This document shows positions 37,525-51,181 of a stretch of 64,000 nt of DNA, in pieces. Within the stretch, counting starts at the first letter, position 1; every line of letters begins with the position of its first letter. The notes under the pieces were generated by a model. It had not been told where the DNA came from. It made no database searches and was given only the letters and a program-made list of their open reading frames with translations. The DNA comes from Ramlibacter sp. Leaf400 (GTDB taxonomy: Bacteria > Pseudomonadota > Gammaproteobacteria > Burkholderiales > Burkholderiaceae_C). The translations under genes and the position numbers were made by a program. The stretch is from assembly GCF_001424545.1 (NCBI RefSeq), contig NZ_LMQL01000015.1, forward strand, positions 62,001 through 126,000, given 5' to 3'.

Positions 37525-39819
37525 ATGAAGAACCATTTCAAGCGCATTCGCGCGCGCACCGTCTCGGGCATGGTGGCCGCCGCGTTTGCGGTCAATGCGT
37601 GGGCGGTCGATCCGTTCACGGTCCGCGACATCCGGGTCGAAGGCCTGCAGCGTGTCGAGCCCGGCACCGTCTTCGCCTCGCTGCCGTTCCGCGTCGGCGA
37701 CCAGTACAACGACGAGAAGGGCTCGGCCGCGATCCGCGCGCTGTTCGGCCTGGGCCTGTTCAAGGACGTGCGCCTGGAGGTCGCGGGCGACGTGCTGGTG
37801 GTCATCGTCGAGGAAAGGCCCACCGTGGCCGCCGTCGACTTCGCCGGCACCCGCGAGTTCGACAAGGAAGCCCTGACCAAGGCGCTGCGCGAGATCGGGC
37901 TGACCGAGGGCCGGCCCTACGACCAGGCCCTGGCCGACCGCGCCGAGCAGGAGCTGCGCCGCCAGTACATCAACCGCAGCCTCTACGGCGCCGAGGTGGT
38001 CACCACCGTCACGCCGATCGAGCGCAACCGCGTCAACCTGACCTTCACCGTCACCGAAGGCGAGCCGGCCCGCATCCGCGACATCCGCATCGTGGGCAAC
38101 CGCAGCTTCAGCGAAGGCACGCTCAAGGGCCTGTTCGACCTGGACACGGGCGGCTGGCTGTCCTGGTACACCAAGTCCGACCGCTACTCGCGCGCCAAGC
38201 TCAACGCCGACCTGGAGACGCTGCGGTCCTACTACCTCAGCCGCGGCTTCCTGGAGTTCACGATCGACTCCACCCAGGTCGCGATCTCGCCGAACAAGCA
38301 GGACATCAGCATCACGGTGAACGTCACCGAGGGCGAGCGCTTCGTCGTCAGCGGCGTCAAGCTCGAGGGCAATTACCTCGGCAAGGAAGAAGAGTTCAAG
38401 AGCCTGGTGCGCATCCGCGCCGGCGAGCCCTACAACGCCGACCAGGTGGCCGAGACGACCAAGGCCTTCACCGACTACTTCGGCAGCTTCGGCTACGCCT
38501 TCGCCAACGTCGAGGCCCGCCCCGACATCGACCGCACCCGCAACCTGGTGTCCTTCACGATCGCGGCCGAGCCTTCGCGCCGCGCCTACGTGCGCCGGGT
38601 CAACATCGCGGGCAACAACCGCACCCGCGACGAAGTCGTCCGCCGCGAGTTCCGCCAGTTCGAATCGAGCTGGTACGACGGCGACAAGATCAAGCTCTCG
38701 CGCGACCGCATCGACCGCCTGGGGTACTTCCGCGACGTCAACATCGAGACCGTCGACGTGCCCGGCGCGCCCGACCAGGTCGACCTGAACGTCGCCGTGG
38801 TCGAGAAGCCCACCGGCAGCCTGCAGCTGTCGGCCGGCTTCTCCAGCGCCGAGCGCCTGGGCCTGGGCTTCTCCATCAAGCAGGAGAACGCTTTCGGCAC
38901 CGGCCAGTACCTCAGCGCCGAGCTGAACACCAGCAAGTACAACCGCAGCCTGGCGCTGACCTCGGTGGACCCGTACTTCACCCAGGACGGCATCTCCCGC
39001 GCGGTGGACGTCTACTACCGCAACTCGCGTCCGTACGAGGAGCAGGGCGGCAACTACTCGCTGGCAACGACCGGCGCTTCGCTGCGCTTCGGCATCCCCT
39101 TCAGCGAGTTCGACACCGTCTACTTCGGCGCCGGCCTGGAGCGCACCGAGGTGCGCCCCGGCACCAACATCCCGGCCGCCTACCTCGCGTATGCCAACGA
39201 GGCCGGCTTCACCAGCGTCAACGTCCCCTTCACCATCGGCTGGACGCGCGACGACCGCGACAGCGCCATCGCACCCACCAGCGGCCGGCTGCAGCGCCTG
39301 GGCGCCGAGGCGAGCATGCTGGGCGACGGCCGCTACGTGCGGGCCAACTACCAGTACCAGCACTACGTTCCGCTGAACAAGCAGTTCACCATCGCCTTCA
39401 ACGGCGAGCTGGGCCTGGGCAAGCCGCTGGGCGGGCGCCTGTTCCCGGTGTTCAAGAACTTCTATTCCGGCGGCCTGGGCTCGGTGCGCGGCTTCGAGCA
39501 GGGCACGCTGGGCCCGCGCGACGTCACCGGCGCCAGCATCGGCGGCACGCGCAAGATCACGCTCAATGGCGAGCTGTTCACGCCGTTCCCCGGCGCCGGC
39601 AACGACCGCTCGCTGCGCCTTTTCGGTTTCGTCGACGTCGGCAACGTCTACGGCGAGAACGAGAAGGTGGATTTCGGCCAGCTGCGCGCTTCCACCGGCG
39701 TCGGCGTGTCCTGGCTGTCCCCCATCGGCCCGCTGCGGCTGGCGATCGCCCAACCGGTGCGCAAGTTCGCTGGCGATAGAATCCAGCGACTCCAATTCCA
39801 GATCGGAACCGCTTTCTGA
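37525..39819 (+). CDS. bamA: Outer membrane protein assembly factor BamA
   Basis: The core of the BAM complex that inserts beta-barrel proteins. The 764-residue protein has a signal peptide (1-28, ending NAWA), five POTRA domains (about 29-425; first begins FTVRDIRVEGLQRVEPGTVF) and a 16-strand barrel. The conserved loop 6 motif is SVRGFEQGTLGPR, and the C-terminal beta-signal ends in Phe (QIGTAF). It overlaps the next gene by one base (TGATG). The length fits beta-proteobacterial BamA. Confidence 0.97.
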   Translation: MKNHFKRIRARTVSGMVAAAFAVNAWAVDPFTVRDIRVEGLQRVEPGTVFASLPFRVGDQYNDEKGSAAIRALFGLGLFKDVRLEVAGDVLVVIVEERPTVAAVDFAGTREFDKEALTKALREIGLTEGRPYDQALADRAEQELRRQYINRSLYGAEVVTTVTPIERNRVNLTFTVTEGEPARIRDIRIVGNRSFSEGTLKGLFDLDTGGWLSWYTKSDRYSRAKLNADLETLRSYYLSRGFLEFTIDSTQVAISPNKQDISITVNVTEGERFVVSGVKLEGNYLGKEEEFKSLVRIRAGEPYNADQVAETTKAFTDYFGSFGYAFANVEARPDIDRTRNLVSFTIAAEPSRRAYVRRVNIAGNNRTRDEVVRREFRQFESSWYDGDKIKLSRDRIDRLGYFRDVNIETVDVPGAPDQVDLNVAVVEKPTGSLQLSAGFSSAERLGLGFSIKQENAFGTGQYLSAELNTSKYNRSLALTSVDPYFTQDGISRAVDVYYRNSRPYEEQGGNYSLATTGASLRFGIPFSEFDTVYFGAGLERTEVRPGTNIPAAYLAYANEAGFTSVNVPFTIGWTRDDRDSAIAPTSGRLQRLGAEASMLGDGRYVRANYQYQHYVPLNKQFTIAFNGELGLGKPLGGRLFPVFKNFYSGGLGSVRGFEQGTLGPRDVTGASIGGTRKITLNGELFTPFPGAGNDRSLRLFGFVDVGNVYGENEKVDFGQLRASTGVGVSWLSPIGPLRLAIAQPVRKFAGDRIQRLQFQIGTAF

Positions 39820-40337
39820 TGAAGTATCTGAGCCTTCGCCTTCCCTCGCTGTGGGCCCTGGTCGGCGCCCTGGCGCTCGCCGCCGCTCCTGCGATGGCGC
39901 AGGAATTCCGCGTGGGCTTCGTCAGCCTCGATCGCATCCTGCGCGAGGCCGGCGCGGCCAAGACCGCCCAGGCCAAGCTGGAGCAGGAGTTCTCGCGTCG
40001 CGAGAAGGAACTCAATGACCTGGGTGCCTCGCTCAAGACGCAGTCCGAGCGCTACGAGCGCGAGGCGCCCACGCTGTCCGAGAGCCAGCGCCAGCAGCGC
40101 CAGAAGGCGCTGATCGACCAGGACCGCGAATTCCAGCGCAAGCGCCGCGAGATCCAGGAAGACATGACGTCGCGCAAGAACGAGGAACTGCAGCAGGTCC
40201 TCGAGCGGGCCAACCGCGTCGTGCGCCAGGTCGCCGAGCAGGAGAAGTACGACCTGATCCTGCAGGAAGCGGTCTACATCAACCCCAAGCACGACATCAC
40301 CGAGAAGGTGATCAAGGCGCTCAACAACGCCCGGTGA
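39819..40337 (+). CDS. skp: Periplasmic chaperone Skp/OmpH
   Basis: A trimeric jellyfish-shaped chaperone that holds unfolded outer-membrane proteins on the way to BamA. The 172-residue precursor has a signal peptide (1-28, cleaved after AMAQ), a core strand [15 protein letters not shown] and two long charged helices that form the tentacles ([40 protein letters not shown]). Directly coupled to bamA and followed by lpxD seven bases later. Confidence 0.95.
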   Translation: MKYLSLRLPSLWALVGALALAAAPAMAQEFRVGFVSLDRILREAGAAKTAQAKLEQEFSRREKELNDLGASLKTQSERYEREAPTLSESQRQQRQKALIDQDREFQRKRREIQEDMTSRKNEELQQVLERANRVVRQVAEQEKYDLILQEAVYINPKHDITEKVIKALNNAR

Positions 40338-40344
40338 GGCCCTC

Positions 40345-41310
40345 GTGCAGCTCCGCCTGGGCGACATCGTGGACTCGCTCGGCGGGCAACTGCATGGCGA
40401 GCGGGAAGCGGCGATCGACGGCCTGGCGCCGCTCGAATCCGCCGGCCCCGGACAGCTCAGCTTCCTGAGCAACCCCAAGTACCAGTCGCAGCTGGCCGCC
40501 ACCCGGGCCGGCTGCGTCATCGTCGGCCCCGCCATGCGCGATGCGGCGCTGGCCCGCGGCGCGGCCATCGTCGCCGACGATCCCTACCTTTATTTCGCGC
40601 GCGTCACCCAGCTGTGGAAGGCGCGCAGGGCGCCCGCCGCCGGACCGGCCGTGCATCCGAGCGCGGTGGTGGACCCGCAGGCCGTGGTCGATCCCTCCGC
40701 CCGCATCGGACCGCTTTGCGTGGTGGAGCGCGGCGCGCGCATCGGCGCCGGCACCGTGCTCACCTCGCGCGTCAGCGTGGGCGAGGACTGCGTGCTGGGC
40801 GAGCGCTGCCTGGTGCATCCGGGCGTGGTGATCGGCGCCGACGGCTTCGGCTTCGCGCCGCGCCAGGGCGAGTGGGAAAAGATCGAGCAGCTGGGCGCCG
40901 TGCGCATCGGCAACGACGTGGAGATCGGCGCCAACACCTGCATCGACCGCGGGGCGCTGGCCGACACGGTGATCGAGGACGGCGTGAAGCTCGACAACCT
41001 GATCCAGGTCGGCCACAACGTGCGCATCGGCCGGCACACGGCCATCGCGGGCTGCGCGGGCATCGCCGGCAGCGCCACCATCGGCGCCCACTGCACCATC
41101 GGCGGCAGCGCCGGCATCCTGGGCCACCTCACCATCGCCGACCACGTTCACATCTCGTCGTTCTCGCTGGTGACGCGTTCCCTCCTCAAGCCCGGCCATT
41201 ACACGGGCGTGTTCCCCATCGACGAAAATGCCGCCTGGGAGAAGAACGCCGCCTCGCTCAAGCAGTTGCATTCGCTGCGCGACCGTGTTCGCGCACTAGA
41301 GAAAAAATGA
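40345..41310 (+). CDS. lpxD: UDP-3-O-(3-hydroxyacyl)glucosamine N-acyltransferase
   Basis: Third step of lipid A synthesis, adding the N-linked hydroxyacyl chain. The 321-residue protein has an N-terminal uridine-binding domain ([15 protein letters not shown] to about residue 100) and a left-handed beta helix of hexapeptide repeats ([20 protein letters not shown] onward). The catalytic histidine is expected in [18 protein letters not shown]. The C-terminal helix ends [14 protein letters not shown]. The start is GTG at 40345. Its stop overlaps the fabZ ATG. Confidence 0.96.
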   Translation: MQLRLGDIVDSLGGQLHGEREAAIDGLAPLESAGPGQLSFLSNPKYQSQLAATRAGCVIVGPAMRDAALARGAAIVADDPYLYFARVTQLWKARRAPAAGPAVHPSAVVDPQAVVDPSARIGPLCVVERGARIGAGTVLTSRVSVGEDCVLGERCLVHPGVVIGADGFGFAPRQGEWEKIEQLGAVRIGNDVEIGANTCIDRGALADTVIEDGVKLDNLIQVGHNVRIGRHTAIAGCAGIAGSATIGAHCTIGGSAGILGHLTIADHVHISSFSLVTRSLLKPGHYTGVFPIDENAAWEKNAASLKQLHSLRDRVRALEKK

Positions 41311-41753
41311 CCACGTTAGACATCCACCAGATCCTCAAGCAGCTGCCGCACCGCTACCCCATCCTGCTGGTGGACCGGGTGCTCGACCTCGAACTGGGCA
41401 AGAGCATCCGGGCGATCAAGAACGTCACGATCAACGAGCCGTTCTTCACCGGCCACTTCCCGCACCGCCCGGTGATGCCGGGCGTGCTGATGCTGGAGGC
41501 GATGGCCCAGGCGGCGGCGCTGCTGTCGTTCGCCACGCAGGGCGTGACGCCGGACGACAAGACGGTCTACTACTTCGCCGGCATCGACGCGGCCCGCTTC
41601 AAGCGGCCGGTGGAACCGGGCGACCAACTGGTGATGGACGTGACGCTCGAGCGGGCCAAGGCCGGCATCTACAAGTTCAAGGGCATCACCCGCGTCGGCG
41701 AAGAGATCGCCTGCGAGGCCGAGCTGATGTGCACCATGAGGAAGGTGGGCTGA
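41307..41753 (+). CDS. fabZ: 3-hydroxyacyl-ACP dehydratase FabZ
   Basis: Dehydrates hydroxyacyl-ACP in fatty-acid elongation and competes with LpxA for 3-hydroxyacyl-ACP, so its place inside the lipid A cluster balances both pathways. The 148-residue hot-dog-fold protein has catalytic His in [20 protein letters not shown] and the matching Glu in the same helix, plus [13 protein letters not shown] at the N terminus. ATG at 41307 (ATGA overlap with lpxD). Confidence 0.97.
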   Translation: MTTLDIHQILKQLPHRYPILLVDRVLDLELGKSIRAIKNVTINEPFFTGHFPHRPVMPGVLMLEAMAQAAALLSFATQGVTPDDKTVYYFAGIDAARFKRPVEPGDQLVMDVTLERAKAGIYKFKGITRVGEEIACEAELMCTMRKVG

Positions 41754-41755
41754 AG

Positions 41756-42547
41756 GTGGCCATCCACCCGACCGCCGTCGTCGACCCCAAGGCCGAGATC
41801 GACAGCACGGCCAGCATCGGGCCGTACTCGGTGATCGGGCCGGACGTGAGGATCGGGGCGCGCACGACGGTCGGGGCGCACACGGTCATCGAGGGCCGCA
41901 CCACCATCGGCCAGGACAACCGGATCTTCCATTTCGCCGCGCTGGGCGGCATCCCGCAGGACAAGAAGTACGCGGGCGAGCCCTGCGAGCTGGTCATCGG
42001 CGACCGCAACACCATCCGCGAGTTCAGCAGCTTCCACATCGGCTCGCCCGGTGGCGGCGGCGTCACCCGGGTGGGCAACGACAACTGGCTGATGGCCTAC
42101 GTGCACCTGGCGCACGACTGCGTGGTGGGCAACCACACCATCTTCGCCAACAACTCCCAGCTGGCCGGCCACGTCGAGGTGGGCGACTGGGTCATCCTGG
42201 GCGGCTTCACGGTCGTGCACCAGTTCGTGCGGATCGGCGCGCATGGCATGACCGCCATGTGCTCGCTGCTGTTCGCCGACCAGCCGCCCTTCGTGATGAG
42301 CCAGGGCCAGCCCGCGCAGGCACGGTCGATGAACTTCGAGGGCCTGCGCCGGCGCGGCTTCTCGCCCGAGCGCATCTCGGCCGTCAAGGCCATGCACAAG
42401 GCGCTGTACCGCGACGGACTCACGCTCGAGGCGGCGCGCGCGCGCATCGAGCAGCTGGCCGCCGCCACCCCGCAGGCGCAGCCGGACGTGCGCCTGATGT
42501 CCGACTTCCTGGCCGGCGTGTCGCCGCAGCGCGGCATCGTGCGATGA
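41756..42547 (+). CDS. lpxA: UDP-N-acetylglucosamine acyltransferase
   Basis: The first lipid A enzyme, transferring 3-hydroxyacyl from ACP to UDP-GlcNAc. The 263-residue trimeric beta-helix protein has many hexapeptide repeats ([20 protein letters not shown]) and a catalytic His in the [14 protein letters not shown] region. The [18 protein letters not shown] motif starts the helical C-terminal domain. The GTG at 41756, three bases after the fabZ stop, gives the normal family length; the upstream frame is only fabZ sequence out of frame. Confidence 0.95.
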   Translation: MAIHPTAVVDPKAEIDSTASIGPYSVIGPDVRIGARTTVGAHTVIEGRTTIGQDNRIFHFAALGGIPQDKKYAGEPCELVIGDRNTIREFSSFHIGSPGGGGVTRVGNDNWLMAYVHLAHDCVVGNHTIFANNSQLAGHVEVGDWVILGGFTVVHQFVRIGAHGMTAMCSLLFADQPPFVMSQGQPAQARSMNFEGLRRRGFSPERISAVKAMHKALYRDGLTLEAARARIEQLAAATPQAQPDVRLMSDFLAGVSPQRGIVR

Positions 42548-43755
42548 CCGGTCCCGGCCGGGCCGAACCGGTCTGGATCCCCGACCACGCGCGGGACGAC
42601 CCCACCCACCCCCCGGGCGCCAGCCCCAGGATCGCGATGGTCGCGGGCGAAGCCTCGGGCGATCTCCTGGCCGGCCTGCTGCTGGGCGGGCTGCGGCGCC
42701 GCTGGCCGGCCCTGCAGGCCGTGGGCATCGGCGGCCCGCGGATGCAGGCCCAGGGGTTCCAGGCCTGGTGGCCGCACGAGAAGCTGGCCGTGCGCGGCTA
42801 TGTCGAGGTGCTGCGCCACTACCGCGAGATCGTGGGCATCCGCCGCCAGCTCAAGGACCGCCTGCTGCGCGAGCCGCCCCGGCTGTTCGTCGGCGTGGAC
42901 GCGCCCGACTTCAACCTCGACCTGGAGGCGGACCTGCGCGCCGCCGGCCTCAAGACCGTCCACTTCGTCTGCCCGTCGATCTGGGCCTGGCGCCCCGAGC
43001 GCATCGCCAGGATCCGCTCCGCCTGCGACCACGTGCTGTGCATCTTCCCGTTCGAGCCGCAGCTGCTGGCCCGCAACGGCGTGCGCGCCACCTACGTCGG
43101 GCATCCGCTCGCGGGCGTGATCCCGCTGCAGCCCGACCGCGCGGCCGCGCGCCAGGCGCTGGGCCTGCCCGAGCAGGGCGAGGTGCTGGCGATCCTGCCG
43201 GGCAGCCGCGCGTCCGAGGTCCAGTACCTGGCGCGGCCGTTCTTCGATGCCGCGGTGCTGCTGCAGCGGTCCCGGCCGGGCCTGCGCTTCGTGGTGCCGG
43301 CGCTGCCCAGCCTGCGCCGCGCGATCGAAACCGCCGCGCACCGCGCCGGCCTGCGCGACGGTCTGCACATCGTCGATGGCCAGTCGCACGAAGTGCTCGC
43401 GGCCTGCGACCTGACGCTGATCGCCAGCGGCACGGCCACGCTCGAGGCGGCCCTCTTCAAGCGGCCGATGGTGATCGCCTACCGGATGAACGCGATCAGC
43501 TGGCAGATCATGCGCAGGAAGCAGCTGCAGCCCTGGGTCGGCCTGCCCAACATCCTCGCCGAGGACTTTGTAGTGCCCGAGTTGCTGCAGCACGACGCGA
43601 ACCCCCGCGCCCTCGCGCGCGCCGTCTTGGAATGGCTCGAGGCTCCTGCCAGAATGGCGGCCGTTCAGGAAAAGTTCACCGTGCTGCACCACCAGCTGCG
43701 GCGCGATACGGCAACGTTGGCCACCGATGCGATTGAAAAAGTTATCCAAGGGTGA
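42544..43755 (+). CDS. lpxB: Lipid-A-disaccharide synthase
   Basis: Joins UDP-2,3-diacylglucosamine and lipid X. The 403-residue GT19 protein shows [41 protein letters not shown] and [12 protein letters not shown], with the C-terminal [20 protein letters not shown]. The ATG at 42544 overlaps the lpxA stop. About 28 residues precede the conserved [12 protein letters not shown] start, including [10 protein letters not shown]. That peptide looks like translated REP-type repeat (TCTGGATCCCC...CGCGGGACGAC, about 42571-42600), so the N-terminal extension is probably repeat-derived. It overlaps rnhB by 29 bases. Confidence 0.94.
   Translation: MTGPGRAEPVWIPDHARDDPTHPPGASPRIAMVAGEASGDLLAGLLLGGLRRRWPALQAVGIGGPRMQAQGFQAWWPHEKLAVRGYVEVLRHYREIVGIRRQLKDRLLREPPRLFVGVDAPDFNLDLEADLRAAGLKTVHFVCPSIWAWRPERIARIRSACDHVLCIFPFEPQLLARNGVRATYVGHPLAGVIPLQPDRAAARQALGLPEQGEVLAILPGSRASEVQYLARPFFDAAVLLQRSRPGLRFVVPALPSLRRAIETAAHRAGLRDGLHIVDGQSHEVLAACDLTLIASGTATLEAALFKRPMVIAYRMNAISWQIMRRKQLQPWVGLPNILAEDFVVPELLQHDANPRALARAVLEWLEAPARMAAVQEKFTVLHHQLRRDTATLATDAIEKVIQG
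42571..42600. repeat. Possible REP-derived segment at the lpxB 5' end
   Basis: The sequence GGTCTGGATCCCC followed by GCGCGGGACGACC resembles the CTGGATTCCC...CGGGAATGACG repeat found intact elsewhere in the window. It encodes [10 protein letters not shown], a peptide of the kind seen where such repeats sit in coding sequence. Confidence 0.4.
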
Positions 43756-44380
43756 ACAAGCCCGACTGGCGTGGGACCCGGTGGGCCTGCAGGCCGGCGT
43801 CGACGAGGCGGGCCGCGGGCCGCTGGCCGGCCCGGTGGTCGCCGCCGCCGTCATCCTCGACGACGCCAAGCGCATCCGGGGCCTGGCCGACTCCAAGGAG
43901 CTCACGCCCCTGCAGCGCGACCGCCTCTACGACCAGATCATGGACCGGGCGCTGTGCTGCTCGGTGGCGCAGGCCAGCGTCGGGGAGATCGACACGCTCA
44001 ACATCTACCACGCGACGATGCTGGCGATGAAGCGCGCGGTCGAGGGCCTGCGCCTGAAGCCGGCCCGGGTGCTGGTCGACGGCAACGCGCTGCCGCGCAT
44101 CGACGTGCTGGCCGAGGCCATCGTCGGTGGCGACGCCAAGATCAGGTCGATCTCCGCGGCCTCCATCCTGGCCAAGGTGCACCGCGACCGCCTGCTCACC
44201 ACGCTGCACGAGGAATTCCCGCAGTACGGCTTCGCCTCGCACAAGGGCTACAGCACGCCCGAGCACCTGCAGGCCCTGCGCGTGCACGGCGCCTGCCCCC
44301 ACCACCGCCGCTTCTTCAGCCCGGTGGCCGCCACGTTCACGGTCACCGAGGGCGGCGGCGTCGCCGCCGCGGTGCAGTGA
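43727..44380 (+). CDS. rnhB: Ribonuclease HII
   Basis: Removes RNA from RNA-DNA hybrids and misincorporated ribonucleotides. The 217-residue protein has the DEDD active site: Asp-Glu in [20 protein letters not shown], Asp in [11 protein letters not shown], and the later Asp in KVHRDRLL. The motif [13 protein letters not shown] is characteristic. ATG at 43727 lies inside the end of lpxB (29-base overlap); a later start such as GTG 43778 would also leave the catalytic core intact, so the N terminus is uncertain. Confidence 0.93.
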   Translation: MRLKKLSKGEQARLAWDPVGLQAGVDEAGRGPLAGPVVAAAVILDDAKRIRGLADSKELTPLQRDRLYDQIMDRALCCSVAQASVGEIDTLNIYHATMLAMKRAVEGLRLKPARVLVDGNALPRIDVLAEAIVGGDAKIRSISAASILAKVHRDRLLTTLHEEFPQYGFASHKGYSTPEHLQALRVHGACPHHRRFFSPVAATFTVTEGGGVAAAVQ

Positions 44381-45144
44381 GCGAGGCCGAACCCGCGGTC
44401 ATCCGCTCGGCGTCCAACGCGCAGTTCAAGGCCTTGCGCCTGCTGGCCCACGACAGCACGGCCTGGCGCAAGCAGGGCCGCATATGGCTCGAAGGCGACC
44501 ACCTCTGCCGCGCGGCGCTCGCGCGCGGCGTCCAGCCCGAATCCGCCGTGTACGCCGAGTGCTGCCCGGCCGACCAGCGCCTGCCCGCGCCCAGGTCCCT
44601 GGTGCTCGCCGATCCGCTGTTCGCGGCGGTCAGCGCACTGGAGTCGCCCGCCCGCATGGCGTTCGTCATCGCCTTGCCGGCCGCTCCGGCGCTCGATCCG
44701 CAGGCGTCCACCGTGGTGCTGGACCGCCTGCAGGACGCCGGCAACGTGGGCTCCGTCCTGCGCAGCGCCGCGGCCTTCGGCTTTCGCCAGGTGGTGGCGC
44801 TCAAGGGCACGGCCGCGCTGTGGTCGCCCAAGGTGCTGCGCGCTGGCATGGGGGCGCACTTCGGTTTGACGCTGTTCGATGCCGCCGAAGCCGACGTGCT
44901 GGACCAGCTGGCCGTGCCGCTGCTCGTTACCAGCTCGCATGGCGGCGAGGCCCTGGGACGGGCGCGCCTGCCCTGGCCGTGTGCCTGGGTCCTGGGCCAC
45001 GAAGGGCAGGGCGTCTCGCCTGAAATGGAGGCGCGGGCCGACCTGAAAGTGCGCATCGAGCAGCCCGGCGGCGAGGAGTCGCTCAACGTCGCGGCGGCGG
45101 CGGCGATCTGCCTGCACGCCAGCGCGGCCGCACGCCCGGACTGA
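44377..45144 (+). CDS. TrmH/SpoU-family RNA 2'-O-methyltransferase
   Basis: A 255-residue SPOUT methyltransferase. The small N-terminal substrate-binding domain ([31 protein letters not shown]) is followed by the knotted domain with the three SpoU motifs: [31 protein letters not shown] and [19 protein letters not shown]. Target nucleotide unknown; members modify 23S rRNA or tRNA. The GTG at 44377 overlaps the rnhB stop (GTGA), making this the last gene of the rpsB-to-rnhB run. Confidence 0.9.
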   Translation: MSEAEPAVIRSASNAQFKALRLLAHDSTAWRKQGRIWLEGDHLCRAALARGVQPESAVYAECCPADQRLPAPRSLVLADPLFAAVSALESPARMAFVIALPAAPALDPQASTVVLDRLQDAGNVGSVLRSAAAFGFRQVVALKGTAALWSPKVLRAGMGAHFGLTLFDAAEADVLDQLAVPLLVTSSHGGEALGRARLPWPCAWVLGHEGQGVSPEMEARADLKVRIEQPGGEESLNVAAAAAICLHASAAARPD

Positions 45145-45179
45145 CAGCCTCACGCAAGAGCCGGGCGCTGCCGGCGGGC

Positions 45180-45185
45180 TATAAT
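45180..45185 (+). promoter_or_regulatory. -10 element of the carA promoter
   Basis: A consensus TATAAT 128 bases upstream of the carA GTG, with no good -35 at 16-18 bp. Transcription would start near 45192 and give a leader of about 115 nt that includes a terminator-like hairpin. Confidence 0.6.
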
Positions 45186-45251
45186 CAAGGGCTTTCCCGC
45201 AAACCCGTACGCCTAGCGCCGCCGAAGCTCCTCCCCTGAACAAAAGCAACA

Positions 45252-45279
45252 CCGGAAGTGCCGCTTCCGGCTGTGTTTT
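45252..45279 (+). terminator. Terminator-like hairpin in the carA leader (possible attenuator)
   Basis: CCGGAAG (45252-45258) pairs with CTTCCGG (45264-45270) around a 5-nt loop, followed by CTGTGTTTT. It lies between the promoter and the carA start, a layout expected for transcription attenuation of a pyrimidine/arginine gene. The U-run is interrupted, so strength is uncertain. Confidence 0.5.
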
Positions 45280-45307
45280 GGGCGTACCGCACCTCACGGA
45301 GACCCCA

Positions 45308-46470
<1,163 letters not shown>

Positions 46471-46480
<10 letters not shown>

Positions 46481-46504
46481 GGGCTGGGGGCTAGGGACTA
46501 GGGA
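46471..46504 (+). repeat. Left arm of the heptad-repeat cassette
   Basis: Units GGGACTA (46473-46479), GGGGCTG (46480-46486), GGGGCTA (46487-46493), GGGACTA (46494-46500) and GGGA. It contains the carA stop TAG (46478-46480). It ends at the A of the start codon of the inserted gene, so its last G-rich units are also the only candidate ribosome-binding sequence. Five G-runs of three or more with 3-4-base loops satisfy a G-quadruplex pattern on the coding strand. Confidence 0.9.
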
Positions 46505-46878
46505 TGGAGATTCGAAGCTACAAGGACCTGATCGTCTGGCAGCGGGCGATGGATCTCACGTATCGCCTTTACCGGTTCTCCTCCCTGCTTCCTGCCGATG
46601 AGCGATTCGGACTGACCTCTCAGTTGCGCCGGGCAGCGGTATCCGTGCCTGCGAACATTGCCGAAGGCCGCCAGCGGACCACAACCAAGGATTTTTTGCG
46701 TTTTTTGTCGATTGCAGCGGGCTCACTCGCCGAACTCGAAACTCTGATCGAGTTGGCGGGCCGCTTGTACCAACATCAATCTGCCCAGGTCGACGAACTG
46801 GCTCGGGAGGCCGATGAGGTGGGAAAGATGCTCCGGTCGCTCCAGCAGCGCCTGGAAGCAAAGCTCCCTAGCCCCTAG
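46504..46878 (+). CDS. Four-helix-bundle protein (23S rRNA intervening-sequence / Avd-like family)
   Basis: A 124-residue helical protein of the TIGR02436/S23-IVS family. The signature residues are SYKDLIVWQRAMDLTYRLYR, FGLTSQLRRAAVSVPANIAE and FLRFLSIAAGSLAELETLIE; the four helices span about 5-28, 36-55, 60-88 and 92-119. The first relatives were found in intervening sequences of Leptospira 23S rRNA. The fold is shared with Avd, the nucleic-acid-binding accessory protein of diversity-generating retroelements. There is no rRNA or reverse transcriptase nearby. The start codon abuts the left heptad arm and the stop TAG (46876-46878) lies inside the right arm. Codon use is less GC-biased than in neighbours, suggesting transfer. 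Its role, perhaps binding the heptad repeats, is inference. Confidence 0.9.
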   Translation: MEIRSYKDLIVWQRAMDLTYRLYRFSSLLPADERFGLTSQLRRAAVSVPANIAEGRQRTTTKDFLRFLSIAAGSLAELETLIELAGRLYQHQSAQVDELAREADEVGKMLRSLQQRLEAKLPSP

Positions 46879-46898
46879 CCCCCAGCCCCTAGTCCCTC
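46865..46898 (-). repeat. Right arm of the heptad-repeat cassette
   Basis: The inverted copy of 46471-46504 with one mismatch. Its TAG supplies the stop of the four-helix-bundle gene. carB starts eight bases after the arm, and the C-rich strand leaves carB with no Shine-Dalgarno sequence. Confidence 0.9.
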
Positions 46899-46905
46899 AA
46901 AACAA

Positions 46906-50160
<3,255 letters not shown>

Positions 50161-50174
50161 GCGCCGGGCCGGCC

Positions 50175-50201
50175 TTGGCGCCGGCCCTGATTCGGTATCA
50201 T
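50175..50201 (+). promoter_or_regulatory. Promoter upstream of greA
   Basis: TTGGCG (50175-50180) and TATCAT (50196-50201) with 15-bp spacing, just after the carB stop. Transcription would begin near 50208, directly before a terminator hairpin. Confidence 0.45.
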
Positions 50202-50216
50202 CACGCCCACGAAACA

Positions 50217-50249
50217 CCGCCGGCCGGCAACGTCCGGCGGTTTTCATTT
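50217..50249 (+). terminator. Terminator/attenuator in the greA leader
   Basis: CCGCCGG (50217-50223) pairs with CCGGCGG (50234-50240), followed by TTTTCATTT. It ends the carAB transcript. It may also release short leader RNAs from the greA promoter, 28 bases before the greA ATG. Confidence 0.75.
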
Positions 50250-50276
50250 GACAGACCAAATACAGGTAGACGAGAC

Positions 50277-50753
50277 ATGGCGACCATCCCCATCACCAAA
50301 CGCGGCGCGGAGAAACTCAAGGCCGAGCTGCACGAACTCAAGACCAAGCAGCGGCCCTGGGTGATCAACGCCATCGCCGAGGCCCGGGCCCAGGGCGACC
50401 TGTCGGAGAACGCCGAGTACGACGCCGCCAAGGACCGCCAGGGCTTCATCGAGGGCCGCATCCGCGAGCTCGAGAGCAAGCTCGCGGCCGCGCAGATCAT
50501 CGACCCCACCGCGCTGGACGCGGGCGGCAAGGTGGTGTTCGGCGCCACGGTCGAGCTGGAGGAAGAGGAGTCCGGCGACAAGGTCAAGTACCAGATCGTC
50601 GGCGAGGACGAGGCCGACCTGAAGGAAGGCCTGGTCAACATCTCCAGCCCGATCGCCCGCGCGCTGATCGGCAAGGAGGAGGGCGACACCGCCGAAGTGC
50701 AGGCGCCCGCCGGCATCAAGCGCTACGAGATCGTCGCGGTCGACTACGTCTGA
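50277..50753 (+). CDS. greA: Transcription elongation factor GreA
   Basis: Rescues backtracked RNA polymerase by stimulating transcript cleavage. The 158-residue protein has the N-terminal coiled coil with tip acidic residues (GDLSENAEYDAAKDRQGFIE) and the C-terminal FKBP-like domain (VVFGATVELEEEESGDKVKY, ISSPIARALIGKEEGD). The length equals that of E. coli GreA. ATG at 50277. A promoter-plus-terminator leader precedes it. The DUF4149 gene follows after eight bases. Confidence 0.97.
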   Translation: MATIPITKRGAEKLKAELHELKTKQRPWVINAIAEARAQGDLSENAEYDAAKDRQGFIEGRIRELESKLAAAQIIDPTALDAGGKVVFGATVELEEEESGDKVKYQIVGEDEADLKEGLVNISSPIARALIGKEEGDTAEVQAPAGIKRYEIVAVDYV

Positions 50754-50761
50754 GCGAGCCG

Positions 50762-51178
50762 ATGGCCTGGCGCGAGCGGGTGGCGGTGCTGGCGGCCGCC
50801 CTGTGGTGGGGCAGCCTGAGCGCCATCGGCTTCCTGGCCGTGCCGCTGCTTTTCGCGAACCTGCCCACGCCCGCGCTGGCCGGCCAGACCGCCGCCCGGC
50901 TGTTCACCGCCCAGAGCTGGGTGGGGCTGGGCTGTGGCGTGCTGCTCCTGCTGGCGTCGCACCGCAGGGGCGAATCGGCCCGGATGGGCGGCTCGGGTGG
51001 GGCGCTCGCCTTCGTCCTGGCCGGGATGCTGTTGGCGCTGCTGGGAGAGTTCGCGGTGGCGCCGCGGATCATGGCGCGCGAGAACCTGCGCCTGTGGCAC
51101 TCGGTCGGCAGCGGGATGTGCCTGCTGCAGTGGGGGTGTGCGCTGGTGGTGCTGCTGAAAGCCACTCGCCGCACGTAA
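50762..51178 (+). CDS. DUF4149 membrane protein
   Basis: A 138-residue integral membrane protein with four hydrophobic segments (about 7-30, 48-66, 78-100 and 112-132). An Arg-rich cytoplasmic loop (SHRRGESARMG) is present, and AVAPRIMAREN is the most conserved-looking segment. It resembles the DUF4149 family often found after greA in Comamonadaceae; the function is unknown. It is probably cotranscribed with greA. Its stop is followed by a long inverted repeat separating it from convergent yhbY. Confidence 0.75.
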   Translation: MAWRERVAVLAAALWWGSLSAIGFLAVPLLFANLPTPALAGQTAARLFTAQSWVGLGCGVLLLLASHRRGESARMGGSGGALAFVLAGMLLALLGEFAVAPRIMARENLRLWHSVGSGMCLLQWGCALVVLLKATRRT

Positions 51179-51181
51179 GTT

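Noticed and set aside
37447-39795. A long minus-strand open frame opposite bamA
   Set aside because: It is an antisense shadow produced by high third-position GC; the plus strand encodes BamA with all POTRA and barrel motifs.
46504-46878. An intervening sequence of a 23S rRNA gene, suggested by the protein family
   Set aside because: No ribosomal RNA sequence flanks it; it sits between carA and carB. Only the protein family is shared.
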